NCBI GenBank assembly: GCA_014650415.1
Contig: BMUX01000004.1
Location: 434,001-498,000 of the forward strand
Source: Streptomyces spiroverticillatus
GTDB lineage: Bacteria > Actinomycetota > Actinomycetes > Streptomycetales > Streptomycetaceae
Direction: 5' to 3'
DNA: 64,000 nucleotides
Position numbers and translations under genes: made by a program. Shown piece by piece: positions 51,114 to 59,912 of this stretch; position 1 is the first letter of the stretch; each line of letters starts with the position of its first letter. The notes under the pieces are model-generated. The model was given only the letters and a program-made list of their open reading frames with translations, ran no database searches and was not told where the DNA came from.

Positions 51114-52067
51114 TCAGGGCAGCTCGGTGACGCGGATGTTGTCGTGGTGGACGATCCGGGTCTTCACGCAGCCCCGCTCAAGGCTCGAATCCGGCCGGTA
51201 CAGCCCCCACTTGAGGTAGCCGTGTTCGGACGGGTTGACCGGCAGCCAGGTCGTGGTGCGCGTGTAGACCTTCTTCAGCTGGAAGGCCTTCTGGCCGGGG
51301 AGCAGGGCGGACACCTTGTAGTAGCCGGTGTCGTCGTCCGCCCAGCGCACGTCGATGCGAAAGCGCATCCAACGGCCGATGTACGGGCGGTAGTCGGCCA
51401 CCACCGGGGTCTGCCGGTCGAGGCCCGGGTTGCGGAAGAGGATCGCGTTCCGTTGGGCGCTCAGGAAGAAGGAGGGCGGGTTGGAGTTGGCGGGCTTGGC
51501 CTGGAAGAGGATGTCGCCCGAGACCGGGTCGCCCTCCTTGTACGCCTGCCAGTCCTTGAGCAGGACGCTGAACTCGTAACGGCGTTCGTCGCCCACCTGG
51601 AAGCGGCCCGCGGGCACCCTGTCGGTGGCGCTCTCGCTGCGCGGCGCCCCGTTGGACACGTAACCGTCGTCCCCCAGTGTCACCTTGTGCATGATGCCTC
51701 GGCGGCTGCCGGAGCCGGGGCTGATCACGCCTGCGGCGTCCGGGGCCGTGGCGTTGGTGGCGGCCAGGCCCGGTATTCCGGAATCGGGCGTGCCGCTCTC
51801 GTAGGTGACGTCGAGCAGGGCCTTGTGGGGCCGGTGTGCCGCGCTCTTGGTGGCTGGAGGGGGCGCCGGCCGGGTGCGGGCCGGTCGCGTGGGGGTCGGC
51901 GAGACGGGGGCGCGGGTGGCGTCGGAGTGGACGGTCGGCTCGGTGGGCCGGATGGACGAGGCCTGCGGTGGCGACGAGGCGTCGACGGTCTGCGCGGCAC
52001 ATCCCGTGGCCAGCAGGGAGCCGGTGAGGCCGAGTGTGCAGGAGAGTGTGACCAGCGGCTTTCGCAT
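51114..52067 (-). CDS. Heparin-lyase-I-like polysaccharide lyase lipoprotein
   Basis: A 317-residue protein. The lipoprotein signal ends LLATGCAA (Cys lipidated), followed by a Thr/Pro/Ala-rich linker (about 30-85) and a jelly-roll domain. Family-type segments are RYEFSVLLKDWQAY, ILFQAKPANSN, YRPYIGRWMRFRIDVRWA and YLKWGLYRPD, as in the polysaccharide-lyase/heparin lyase I group. It would cleave an acidic polysaccharide by beta-elimination at the cell surface; which one is unknown. Next to a Tat-exported beta-propeller protein and a sugar importer cluster. The ATG at 52067 precedes the signal peptide directly. Confidence 0.75.
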   Translation of the reverse strand: MRKPLVTLSCTLGLTGSLLATGCAAQTVDASSPPQASSIRPTEPTVHSDATRAPVSPTPTRPARTRPAPPPATKSAAHRPHKALLDVTYESGTPDSGIPGLAATNATAPDAAGVISPGSGSRRGIMHKVTLGDDGYVSNGAPRSESATDRVPAGRFQVGDERRYEFSVLLKDWQAYKEGDPVSGDILFQAKPANSNPPSFFLSAQRNAILFRNPGLDRQTPVVADYRPYIGRWMRFRIDVRWADDDTGYYKVSALLPGQKAFQLKKVYTRTTTWLPVNPSEHGYLKWGLYRPDSSLERGCVKTRIVHHDNIRVTELP

Positions 52068-52100
52068 GGGGACTCCTCAAGGTGGTGTGGGGGGGCGGAC

Positions 52101-52208
52101 GGCCCTCGGCTCCGTCCGGATCGGTCCTCGGCTCCGTCCGAATCGGTCCTCGGGGTCCGTCCGGATCGGCCCTCAGATCCGTCCGGATCGGTCCTCGGCT
52201 CCGCAGCC
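52101..52208. repeat. 22-bp tandem repeat upstream of the polysaccharide lyase
   Basis: Almost five head-to-tail units of the form GGYCCTCGGCTCCGTCCGG (22-23 bases each, ends 52122, 52144, 52167, 52189 and a partial last unit to 52208). They lie between the lyase start and the stop of the beta-propeller gene, so inside the lyase 5' region. No gene is seen in the tract. Confidence 0.85.
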
Positions 52209-52257
52209 GTGGGGGTCACGGAGCCCGGACCAGCGCGATCACGCCAGAAAGCGGAAT

Positions 52258-54270
52258 TCAGAATCCGGGACGGTCGGTGATCTGGACAAGGTTGCGGCCC
52301 CGCATCGTGTACAGGCGCCCCAACTCGTCATTGGCCAGATGAGAGCCGCTGTACCAGCCGCCGTTGATGTCGGGTACGACGACGGAGACGGCAAAGGTCC
52401 TCGGGTGGAAGCGGAATACGGTCGTGTCCGAGACCCCGTACACGACCCCCTGGTTGGTCACCATCGCCGCATAGCCCTTGCTGACCGCCGTGATGTCCGC
52501 GCGGTGGATCAGGGTGCGCGTACGAACGTTGATGACGAAGAAGCCTCCCTTGCGCGAGATGCCGTAGAGGTGGCGGCCGCGTAGCGCGAGGGCGGCGATG
52601 CCCGCGGTCTGCTGGGGGTCGATCCGCCAGAGTTCCTTGCCCGCCACCGGGTCGAAGGCGACGACCGTGGCGTAGGGGGTGGTCTTGGTGTTGTTGTCGC
52701 CGCCGAGGTAGGCCACGCCGTTCTTGGCGGCGACGCCCCGGACGCACTGCCCCGCGTCGATCGGGTTCACGAAGCAACGGGACGTGCCGGTCCTCGGGTT
52801 GTACGTCCAGAAGGAGCCGCCGCCCTCGGTGTCGGACTCGGCGCCGACCAGGACGAGACGATGGGTGTCGTCCCAGGCCACGTCGGCGGGCCGGTTCTGT
52901 GCGGCGGGGAAGGAGGCGACCTTGCGGATCGGGTCGAGGCGGCGCGGGTGGTAGGCCCAGATGCCTTCGGAGCTGTACTGGCCCGTGTAGAGGGTGTCCC
53001 CCACGACGATGGCGTCCTTCGCCTCGCCCGGCGCGCGGAGGTACGCGACCTCCCGGCGACGCAGGTTGTGCCGGGCGATCGTGCCCGTACCGCTGATGTA
53101 GACGTTTCCGCCGCCCGCCGCGATGCCCATCACCGTCTGCGGTGACGCGGGCGCGCCCGCCTCGGCCAGTTCGGTGACCTCGGCCTTCTTCGCCTTCGGA
53201 TCGATCTCGGCGACGAACCCGAAGGCGGACGTGACGAGGATCTTGCCGTCGCGGCTGTCCACACCCCAGATCTCGCCGAGCGCGGGCCCCTCGAACTCCA
53301 CGGGTGCCACGGTGCGGGTGGCGGTGTCGTAGGCGAGGAGCCCCGTCTCGTTCGCGAAGTAGATCCGCCCGTCGGCGGCCGCGAACTTCTTCGCGGTCTT
53401 CCCGGTGGAGCTCGCCACTTCGTACCGTGACAGGTCCGTCAGGTCCATGACAGCCACCTTCGAGGGCTCCGTCGAACCGGCGGTGCCCACCGCCAGCCGG
53501 TCCCCCACGACCGCCAGTTCGCGGACCGCCGCGTCCCCCCGCAGCTCGGCGGGGGTGACGTCGGTGAAGGCGCGGGAGGTCCTGTCGTACGCGAAGAGGA
53601 CCGCCTTGCTGGCACCGCCCCCGGCGTGCAGGGTGCTGCCCGCGCCGAAGAAGACGGTGTCCCGGGTCGCGGCGACCGCCAGCGCGGTGGTGGCGTCGGG
53701 GCTCGGGCTGCCAAGTTCGGCGAACTCCTTCTTCGCCGGGTCGTACTCCCACAGGGCGGGGGCTGTCGCGCCGCCGCTGCCGACCGCGTACACGGTCCCG
53801 TCGGGTGCGACGGCGAGGTCGCGGACGTCGCGGTCCTTGATCCGGCCGAGGGCGGTGGCCGGTGTGCCGAGCGCCTTCAGGTCCCAGCGGTAGACGTATC
53901 CCGCGCCCGCCGCCTTCTGGAGCACCCCGGCGTAGACGTACGCGCCCGTCGGATCGGCGGCGATGGCCTGGACGGAGTGGCCGGTGGCCAGGGAGGTCTC
54001 GCCGACGACCTTGCCGGTCGGCACGTGGAAGGCGATGATCTTCGCCGCTTCCAGGTTGCGGGAGCCGATGTACAGAATGTCGCCGACGAGCACGGCGCTC
54101 ATCAGGGAGAACCTGACCACCGCCGGTCCCAGGTCGACGATTTTCGTACGGTGTTGATCGGCGGGGGCTGCTGCGGAGGCGCCCGCTGTGGCGAGGCCGG
54201 TGGCGGCGGCCAGACCGGCCACACCGCCGGCGCGCAGGACGGACCGCCTGCTCATGTGCTCGCTGTTCAT
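52258..54270 (-). CDS. Tat-exported beta-propeller (PQQ-like repeat) protein
   Basis: A 670-residue protein. A twin-arginine signal (MSRRSVLRAGGVAGLAAATG) is followed by a large number of beta-propeller blades with repeated AVVGDRLAVG, VWGVDSRDGKILV-type and LYGISRKGGFFVIN-type strands, in the style of BamB/YVTN or PQQ-like repeat families. No enzymatic motif is recognised. Two cysteines in RCFVNPIDAGQCVRG may pair. It lies between the lyase and the 2-hydroxyacid dehydrogenase gene and may bind or process the released saccharide. The ATG at 54270 could be replaced by the internal ATG five codons later. Confidence 0.7.
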   Translation of the reverse strand: MNSEHMSRRSVLRAGGVAGLAAATGLATAGASAAAPADQHRTKIVDLGPAVVRFSLMSAVLVGDILYIGSRNLEAAKIIAFHVPTGKVVGETSLATGHSVQAIAADPTGAYVYAGVLQKAAGAGYVYRWDLKALGTPATALGRIKDRDVRDLAVAPDGTVYAVGSGGATAPALWEYDPAKKEFAELGSPSPDATTALAVAATRDTVFFGAGSTLHAGGGASKAVLFAYDRTSRAFTDVTPAELRGDAAVRELAVVGDRLAVGTAGSTEPSKVAVMDLTDLSRYEVASSTGKTAKKFAAADGRIYFANETGLLAYDTATRTVAPVEFEGPALGEIWGVDSRDGKILVTSAFGFVAEIDPKAKKAEVTELAEAGAPASPQTVMGIAAGGGNVYISGTGTIARHNLRRREVAYLRAPGEAKDAIVVGDTLYTGQYSSEGIWAYHPRRLDPIRKVASFPAAQNRPADVAWDDTHRLVLVGAESDTEGGGSFWTYNPRTGTSRCFVNPIDAGQCVRGVAAKNGVAYLGGDNNTKTTPYATVVAFDPVAGKELWRIDPQQTAGIAALALRGRHLYGISRKGGFFVINVRTRTLIHRADITAVSKGYAAMVTNQGVVYGVSDTTVFRFHPRTFAVSVVVPDINGGWYSGSHLANDELGRLYTMRGRNLVQITDRPGF

Positions 54271-54332
54271 GACACACCTCTCCTGTTGCTCTACGGGGGG
54301 GGATCACTACGGGGAATGCGGAGGAGGCCCGG

Positions 54333-55352
54333 TTACGCCTGGACCTTGAGGGACTGCCGTGTCACCGGCGCCAGCGGCGGAAGCCCCGCCGCGTACCGCT
54401 CCAGCTCGGTCAGTGCGGAGTCGGCCATGGTGCGGGTCTCCGAGCCGAGCGACCCGGCGATGTGCGGGGTGAGGACCACATTGGGCAGGTCGTACAAGGG
54501 GCTGGTGTCCGGCAGCGGTTCGGGATCGGTGACGTCCAGGACGGCGTGCAGCCCGGCCCGGCAGGCGTCCTCCAGGGCCGCCGTGTCGATCAGGGCGCCC
54601 CGGGCGGTGTTGATGAGCACCGCCGCGGGCGGCAGCGCGGCCAGCTCGTCGGCGCCGATCATGTGCCGGGTCTCGGGCAGGGACGGCGCGTGCAGACTGA
54701 GTACGTCGGCCAGCGGCAACGCCTCCTCCAGGCGCGCCGGTTCGGCCCCCGCCGCGACGATCTCGGCGGGGTCGGCGACGGGGTCGACGACCAGGACCCG
54801 GGCCAGGTCCAGGGCCCGCAGCAGGGCGGTGACCCGGCGGCCGATCCGCGAGAAGCCGACCAGGACGACAGTACGGTCGCGTCCGCTCAGCTCGCCCCGG
54901 TCGTCGCGGTAGCTCCAGTCGCTGCGGAAGCGGCGCGCGTCGGCGGCGAGGAAGGGCACCTTCTTGAACGCCCACAGGACCGCACCGAGGGTGAAGTGGG
55001 CGACGGGCTCGACGTTCGCCCCTGCGGCGCTGGTGACCAGCAGCCCGCGGTCGAAGGCGGCGGGCGGCACGTGGTTGCGTACCGTACCGGCGGCGTGCAG
55101 GACGGCCCGCAGGCGCGGGGCGGCAGCGAGCACCGACTCGTCGAGCACCGGGCAGCCCCAGGAGGTGACCAGCACCTCCGCCTCGGCGAGCCGGGCGCGG
55201 ACGACGGCGGAGTCGAGGTCGGCGGCGGCGACCGGCCGGCCGAGGGTGGCCGTGGCGCGCAGCCGCTCCCACTGCGGCGGGCCGAACTGGGTGCGCCGGG
55301 TCGCGTCGTTCATCAGCAGCAGCGTCTCGGGTCTGCGCACGGGGCCGGTCAC
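54333..55352 (-). CDS. D-isomer-specific 2-hydroxyacid dehydrogenase
   Basis: A 339-residue NAD(P)-dependent dehydrogenase. The Rossmann motif is VLVGFSRIGRRVTALLRAL, catalytic Arg is in INTARGALIDTAAL (about 258), Glu in DVTDPEPLP and His in LTPHIAGSLGSE. The GTG at 55352 overlaps the permease stop (GTGA), so it belongs to the sugar-import operon. It could oxidise or reduce a sugar-derived 2-hydroxy/2-keto acid; the substrate is unknown. Confidence 0.85.
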   Translation of the reverse strand: MTGPVRRPETLLLMNDATRRTQFGPPQWERLRATATLGRPVAAADLDSAVVRARLAEAEVLVTSWGCPVLDESVLAAAPRLRAVLHAAGTVRNHVPPAAFDRGLLVTSAAGANVEPVAHFTLGAVLWAFKKVPFLAADARRFRSDWSYRDDRGELSGRDRTVVLVGFSRIGRRVTALLRALDLARVLVVDPVADPAEIVAAGAEPARLEEALPLADVLSLHAPSLPETRHMIGADELAALPPAAVLINTARGALIDTAALEDACRAGLHAVLDVTDPEPLPDTSPLYDLPNVVLTPHIAGSLGSETRTMADSALTELERYAAGLPPLAPVTRQSLKVQA

Positions 55353-56275
55353 TTGACGCTCCCCGCGGAGATGCCGCTGCGCCACTGCCGCTGGAGGACG
55401 ACGAAGGCCACGATCAGCGGTACGACGGCGAGCAGGGACCCGGTGATGACGAGCGGGTTGTAGTCGGGGAACTGGAGGGCGCGGGTGCTCCACTGGTAGA
55501 TGCCGAGGGCCATCGGGAAGAGCTGCGGGTCGGTCAGCATGACCAGCGGGAGGAAGAAGTTGTTCCAGATGGCGACGAACTGGAACAGCAGGATCGTGAC
55601 GAAGCCGGGCATCATCATCGGCAGCGCGATGGTGAAGAAGATGCGCAGCTCACCGGCCCCGTCGAGGCGGGCCGCCTCCAGGACCTCGTCCGGGACGGCC
55701 GCGTCGGCGAACGTGCGGGCGAGATAGACGCCGAAGGGGTTGGTCAGCATCGGGAGGAACACGGCCCAGAAGGTGTTCACCAGGTGCAGGTGCGAGGCGA
55801 GCAGGTACAGCGGCAGGGCGAGCGCGGTGGGCGGCACCAGGACGCCGGTCAGGGTCACCGAGAGCAGCAGCTTCCGGCCGGGGAAGTCGAGTTTGGCGAT
55901 GGCGTAGCCGCAGGCAGTGCAGATCAGCGCGCCGAGAACGGCGCCGAGTCCCGCGTACAGCAGCGAGTTGCGGATCCAGTACCAGAAGACGCCGTCCTCG
56001 CGGGCGAAGAGGTCGCTGAGGTTGGTGAAGAGATGGAAGTCGGCGAACTCGAAGGCGCTGGTGGCGGAGAAGTCGCCGACGGACTTGGTGGACGAGGTGA
56101 CCAGCCAGATCAGCGGCAGCACGCTGTAGAGCGTCGCGAGGACGAGGATGCCGTGCACGGCACCGCGCGAGGTCCAGCGCCGGGCCTTGTCCGACCCGCC
56201 GTCACCTCCCCTTCTCTGCGCGGGAATTGACCGTACGACTGGGGGCCGTGGCGTGGTCGTCGTGGGGGCGCTCAT
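55349..56275 (-). CDS. Sugar ABC transporter permease (MalG type)
   Basis: A 308-residue CUT1 permease with six membrane helices (ILVLATLYSVLPLIWLVTSS first). The EAA loop is VLEAARLDGAGELRIFFTIALP. The N-terminal 35 residues are cytoplasmic and basic. The ATG at 56275 overlaps the stop of the partner permease (ATGA). No ATPase gene is in the cluster; a shared MsiK-type ATPase encoded elsewhere is usual in Streptomyces. Confidence 0.9.
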   Translation of the reverse strand: MSAPTTTTPRPPVVRSIPAQRRGGDGGSDKARRWTSRGAVHGILVLATLYSVLPLIWLVTSSTKSVGDFSATSAFEFADFHLFTNLSDLFAREDGVFWYWIRNSLLYAGLGAVLGALICTACGYAIAKLDFPGRKLLLSVTLTGVLVPPTALALPLYLLASHLHLVNTFWAVFLPMLTNPFGVYLARTFADAAVPDEVLEAARLDGAGELRIFFTIALPMMMPGFVTILLFQFVAIWNNFFLPLVMLTDPQLFPMALGIYQWSTRALQFPDYNPLVITGSLLAVVPLIVAFVVLQRQWRSGISAGSVK

Positions 56276-57189
56276 CGGGACCTCCGGGCGGACAGCCGCA
56301 TCACCAGTGCCGAGAGCAGGGCCGAGGCGAGGGCGAGCAGGACGGACGCGGCGGCGGCGCGCCCGTAGTCGTTGTTGGTGAAGGCCGCTTCGTAGATGTA
56401 GAGGCTGGGGGTCCAGGTGCTGGTCACGGTGCCGGTGAAGGTGCGCAGCACCATGGGCTCGGTGAACAGTTGGAGGGAGCCGATGGTGGTGAACATCAGC
56501 GCGACGAAGACGGTCGGCCGGATCATCGGGATCTTGATGGAGAGTGCGGTACGGATGGCTCCGGCACCGTCGGCGCGGGCGGCCTCCAGCACTTCGCGGG
56601 GCACGGCCTGCAGCGCCGTATAGAAAATGATCACGTTGTAGCCCATCCACTGCCAGGTGGCCATGTTGACGATGGAGGACAGGACGCCGCCGGAACCGAG
56701 CGGGTCGAAGGGCAGGGCTTCGTTGAGCGGTCCGATGTTGGGGCTGTAGAGGTAGCCCCAGATCAGTCCGGCGATCACTCCGGGCACGGCGTACGGCAGG
56801 AAGACCGCCAGCGACCAGATCTGGCGCAGTCGTACGGTCGCGGAGTTCAGCAGGAGCGCGATCAGCAGGGCTCCGCCGAACATTACCGGGATGTGGATCA
56901 GCGCGTAGAGCGCGATGTTGCCGAGTGCGGTGTGGGCGGCGGGGTCGGTGAGGACGTGCGTGTAGTTGGCGAGGCCGGTGAAGACCTGGCGGTAGCCGTC
57001 GAATCCGAGCCCGCTGAGGCGGTCGGTGAACAGGCTGAGCCAGAGGGCGTATCCGATGGGTACGAGGACGGTGCACAGCAGCAGTACGGCGAAGGGGGCG
57101 GCCAGGGCGGCGCCAGTGAAGCGGCGGCGGGGGCGGCTGGGGCGGCGCAACTCCCCCGCTTCTTGCTGCGAGTTGACGGCGATGGTCAT
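56272..57189 (-). CDS. Sugar ABC transporter permease (MalF type)
   Basis: A 305-residue CUT1 permease. The first helix is GAALAAPFAVLLLCTVLVPI and the EAA loop VLEAARADGAGAIRTALSIKIP. It is the partner of the MalG-type permease. The ATG at 57189 overlaps the binding-protein stop (ATGA), so all genes of this operon are chained by 4-base overlaps. Confidence 0.9.
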   Translation of the reverse strand: MTIAVNSQQEAGELRRPSRPRRRFTGAALAAPFAVLLLCTVLVPIGYALWLSLFTDRLSGLGFDGYRQVFTGLANYTHVLTDPAAHTALGNIALYALIHIPVMFGGALLIALLLNSATVRLRQIWSLAVFLPYAVPGVIAGLIWGYLYSPNIGPLNEALPFDPLGSGGVLSSIVNMATWQWMGYNVIIFYTALQAVPREVLEAARADGAGAIRTALSIKIPMIRPTVFVALMFTTIGSLQLFTEPMVLRTFTGTVTSTWTPSLYIYEAAFTNNDYGRAAAASVLLALASALLSALVMRLSARRSR

Positions 57190-58535
57190 GCCCGGCCCCC
57201 GTTCCTGACGGCGAGCCCGCGCTCGCGCATGGTGGCGACGGTCGAGGACTGCAACGTGTGCAGGGCCCGCGGAATGGTGGTGCCGCCGGTGGGAACCGGA
57301 GCGAGCACGTCGGCGATCGAGGAGAAGACGCTCAGCGAGGTGGGCCCCCACGTCCAGTCGGGGACTCGGGTCGCGGCCCTGTCGAATACGTCGAAGAGCG
57401 GTTCGCCGGCGAAGAATTCGTTCTTGTACGCCTCGCGGGCGACCTTGCGGCTGGGCAGGTAGGCGGGCGAGGGGAAGGTGACCTTCGCGCCGATCCGGGG
57501 AACGGCGGGGTCGGTGCTGAGCCAGCGCAGGAACGTCAGCGCCGCCTCGGGGACCTCGCTCTGCGCCGCGACGGCGAAGGCGGAGCCGCCGAACGCGCCG
57601 TTGACGGCCTTGTCGCCCCAGGTCGGCAGGGTGGTCACGGCCCACTTGCCCTTGGCGGTGGGCAGGGACCTCTTCATCACGCCCACGCCCCAGGTGGCGC
57701 CGAGCATGCCCCAGAGGCGGCCCTGGTGCAGGGAGGAGATCCAGCTCTGGTCGGCGGTGGGGGTGTGGGCGACCTTCCCGGAGGACACCAGGTCCTGCCA
57801 GTAACCGGCCATGCCCATGGTGCCCTTGGTGTCGATGCCGACCTGCCAGCTGTCGCCGGCGACCCGCCACCAGGGGTCCCCCGCCTGCCAGGCCATCCCG
57901 GCGAAGAAGGCGCCGTCGTTGAGGGGGAAGGTGGTGATCCGGGCGCGCGGGTCGGTCCTGCGCACGGCGGCTGCCGCCTCCGCGAACTCCTCCCAGGTGC
58001 GCGGCACTTGAACGCCCGCCTTGTCGAACAAATCCTTGCGGTGGAAGAACGCCATGGGGCAGAAGTCCATCGGCACGGCCCAGGTCCGGCCGTCGGGGCG
58101 CACGCTCCGCCAGGCGGCAGGGAGGAAGCCGTCGGCAAGGTCGGCCACGTCGTCGGTCAGGTCGCGCAGACCGCCGGTGGTCACGATCTGCGGCAGCGCC
58201 TGGTACTCGGTGTGCAGGATGTCGGGGGCGTTGTGCGCGCGGATCGCATTCGTCTGCTGGGCGTATCCGCCGGACGTTCCGGCGGCAATGACGCTCAACT
58301 CGACATGAACGTCACGCTGGGAGGCGTTGAAGGCGGCGACGTACTGATCCATGCCGGTAAGCCAGGACCAGAGTCGTACGCGGGTGGCGCCGGAGGAGCT
58401 CTGGGAACATCCGGTGAGCGTGCCGCCCGCGAGGGCCGCGACGCCGAGTCCGGAAGCGGCACGGAGCAGCGACCTCCTCGACCGAAGTGTCCGAGAACTG
58501 CCGCCTCCGGCGTCGGACGAGGTGCCGAACACCAT
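57186..58535 (-). CDS. Sugar-binding lipoprotein (family 1) of the ABC importer
   Basis: A 449-residue solute-binding protein with a Tat-type lipoprotein signal (RSRRSLLRAASGLGVAALAG then LTGC). Mature segments such as WSWLTGMDQYVAAFNASQRD and PDILHTEYQALPQIV are typical of family 1 sugar binders. The ATG at 58535 has AAAGGA at six bases and directly precedes the signal; an ATG 18 bases upstream is less likely. First gene of the import operon, divergent from its DeoR-HTH/LacI regulator. The polysaccharide lyase nearby suggests lyase products as ligands (inference). Confidence 0.88.
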   Translation of the reverse strand: MVFGTSSDAGGGSSRTLRSRRSLLRAASGLGVAALAGGTLTGCSQSSSGATRVRLWSWLTGMDQYVAAFNASQRDVHVELSVIAAGTSGGYAQQTNAIRAHNAPDILHTEYQALPQIVTTGGLRDLTDDVADLADGFLPAAWRSVRPDGRTWAVPMDFCPMAFFHRKDLFDKAGVQVPRTWEEFAEAAAAVRRTDPRARITTFPLNDGAFFAGMAWQAGDPWWRVAGDSWQVGIDTKGTMGMAGYWQDLVSSGKVAHTPTADQSWISSLHQGRLWGMLGATWGVGVMKRSLPTAKGKWAVTTLPTWGDKAVNGAFGGSAFAVAAQSEVPEAALTFLRWLSTDPAVPRIGAKVTFPSPAYLPSRKVAREAYKNEFFAGEPLFDVFDRAATRVPDWTWGPTSLSVFSSIADVLAPVPTGGTTIPRALHTLQSSTVATMRERGLAVRNGGRA

Positions 58536-58622
58536 GGGTTTCCTTTCACGCAAGGGTCACGCAGTGCGGTGTTCGCACACTTCAGCCCCCGGCGCGGGCC
58601 ACGGTCAACGATTCCGAATCGA

Positions 58623-58774
58623 ATCGATCAGGATCGATAGAAAACGAAGCCAAACGAAGCCAGACATCAAGCCACCACCGCACACCTACGCCCCCCTTCA
58701 CCCCTTCCCCCGCAACAACCCCGTGCGATAGAACAGGGCTTCACGACCGAAAGCCGAACGATCGAAAACGATCG
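58623..58774. promoter_or_regulatory. Two 16-bp palindromic operators in the divergent region
   Basis: ATCGAT-cagg-ATCGAT (58623-58638) and CGATCG-aaaa-CGATCG (58759-58774). They share the ATCG core, 16-base length and 4-base centre, and are separated by 136 bases centre to centre. One lies 88 bases before the import operon start and the other 35 bases before the regulator start. GAAAACGA-type AT-rich repeats surround both. They are likely targets of the divergent regulator and could allow looping. Confidence 0.6.
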
Positions 58775-58808
58775 CAAGACGGCAGCCGACGAAACCGGGA
58801 GAGTCCGC

Positions 58809-59912
58809 ATGGCACTGGCGTCGGAGCGGCAGGAGCTGATCCTCGCGCTCGTACGGCAGTCCGGCACCGTGCGTCTGGCGGACCTGGTGGAGCGACTCGG
58901 CGTGACGGCGGTGACCGTCCGCCGCGACGTCACGCTCCTGGCCGACCGCGGCCTGGTGCAACGGGTGCACGGCGGAGTCACCCGCCCCTCCCACCCGACG
59001 CCCTCGGCCCCCACCCGCCCCTCCGGCCACACCTTGATCGGCATGGTCGTCCCCACAGTCGAGTTCTACTGGCCCTCGGTCATCAAGGGGGCGCAGGGCG
59101 CCGTGGCCGCCGCCGATGGCAGACTGGCGCTGCGCGCCTCCGCGTACGACGCGCGGGAGGACCGGCGCCAGGTGGCCGGCCTCCTCGACCGCGGGGCCCG
59201 CGCCCTGCTCGTCGCGCCCACCGTCGCCGGGGACGCGGGCGCGGACCTGCTGCGCTGGCTGGGCACCCTCCCGGTCCCCGTCGTCCTCGTCGAACGCCTG
59301 CCGCCGCCCACTCTGCCGACCCTCGCCCTCGACGCGGCAACAACGGCCCACGACCTGGGCGCGGGCCTGGCCGTACGCCACTTGGTCACCCTGGGCCACC
59401 GCCGCATCGCCTTCATCACGGCCCGCTTCAGCCCCACCACTCACGCCCTGCGCGAGGGCTGGCGCACCTCCGCCGCAGCCCTCGGCCTGGAAGCCCCCAC
59501 CGACCTCGAATTCGAGGTACCCCCCTACGGCTCACGAGGCTGGACCGACACCTACGACGACGTCCTGCGCCGCTGCCGCGAGGCCAGGGCCACCGCCCTG
59601 TTCATCCACTCCGACGGCGAGGCCATCGGCATGGTCGAACGCGCCCGCGACCACGGCCTCTCCGTCCCCGGCGACCTGGCCGTCGTCTCCTACGACGACG
59701 AGGTCGCGGCCACCTCCGACCCACCCCTGACCGCGGTCCGCCCCCCAAAACACCAACTCGGCACCACGGCCGCCGACCTGGCCCTCTCCCGCCTGACCTC
59801 CCCACCGACCCGCCCGATCCACCGCGTCCACCTCTGGCCCACCCTGGTCATCCGCGCTTCTTGCGGGGCGCCGGGGCAGGAGGGGGCAGAGGGGGACGCG
59901 GTCTCCGGGTGA
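58809..59912 (+). CDS. Regulator with DeoR-type HTH and LacI-type sugar-sensing domain
   Basis: A 367-residue regulator. Residues 1-58 are a DeoR-like winged helix (RQELILALVRQSGTVRLADL, VTVRRDVTLLADRGLVQRVH). Residues about 72-345 are a periplasmic-binding-protein-like LacI sensor (IGMVVPTVEFYWPSVIKGAQ, RHLVTLGHRRIAFITARFS, DLAVVSYDDEVAA). This mixed architecture is found in actinobacterial sugar regulators. It is divergent from the sugar ABC operon and probably represses it until the sugar is present. The last 65 bases overlap the convergent MFS remnant. Confidence 0.88.
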   Translation: MALASERQELILALVRQSGTVRLADLVERLGVTAVTVRRDVTLLADRGLVQRVHGGVTRPSHPTPSAPTRPSGHTLIGMVVPTVEFYWPSVIKGAQGAVAAADGRLALRASAYDAREDRRQVAGLLDRGARALLVAPTVAGDAGADLLRWLGTLPVPVVLVERLPPPTLPTLALDAATTAHDLGAGLAVRHLVTLGHRRIAFITARFSPTTHALREGWRTSAAALGLEAPTDLEFEVPPYGSRGWTDTYDDVLRRCREARATALFIHSDGEAIGMVERARDHGLSVPGDLAVVSYDDEVAATSDPPLTAVRPPKHQLGTTAADLALSRLTSPPTRPIHRVHLWPTLVIRASCGAPGQEGAEGDAVSG

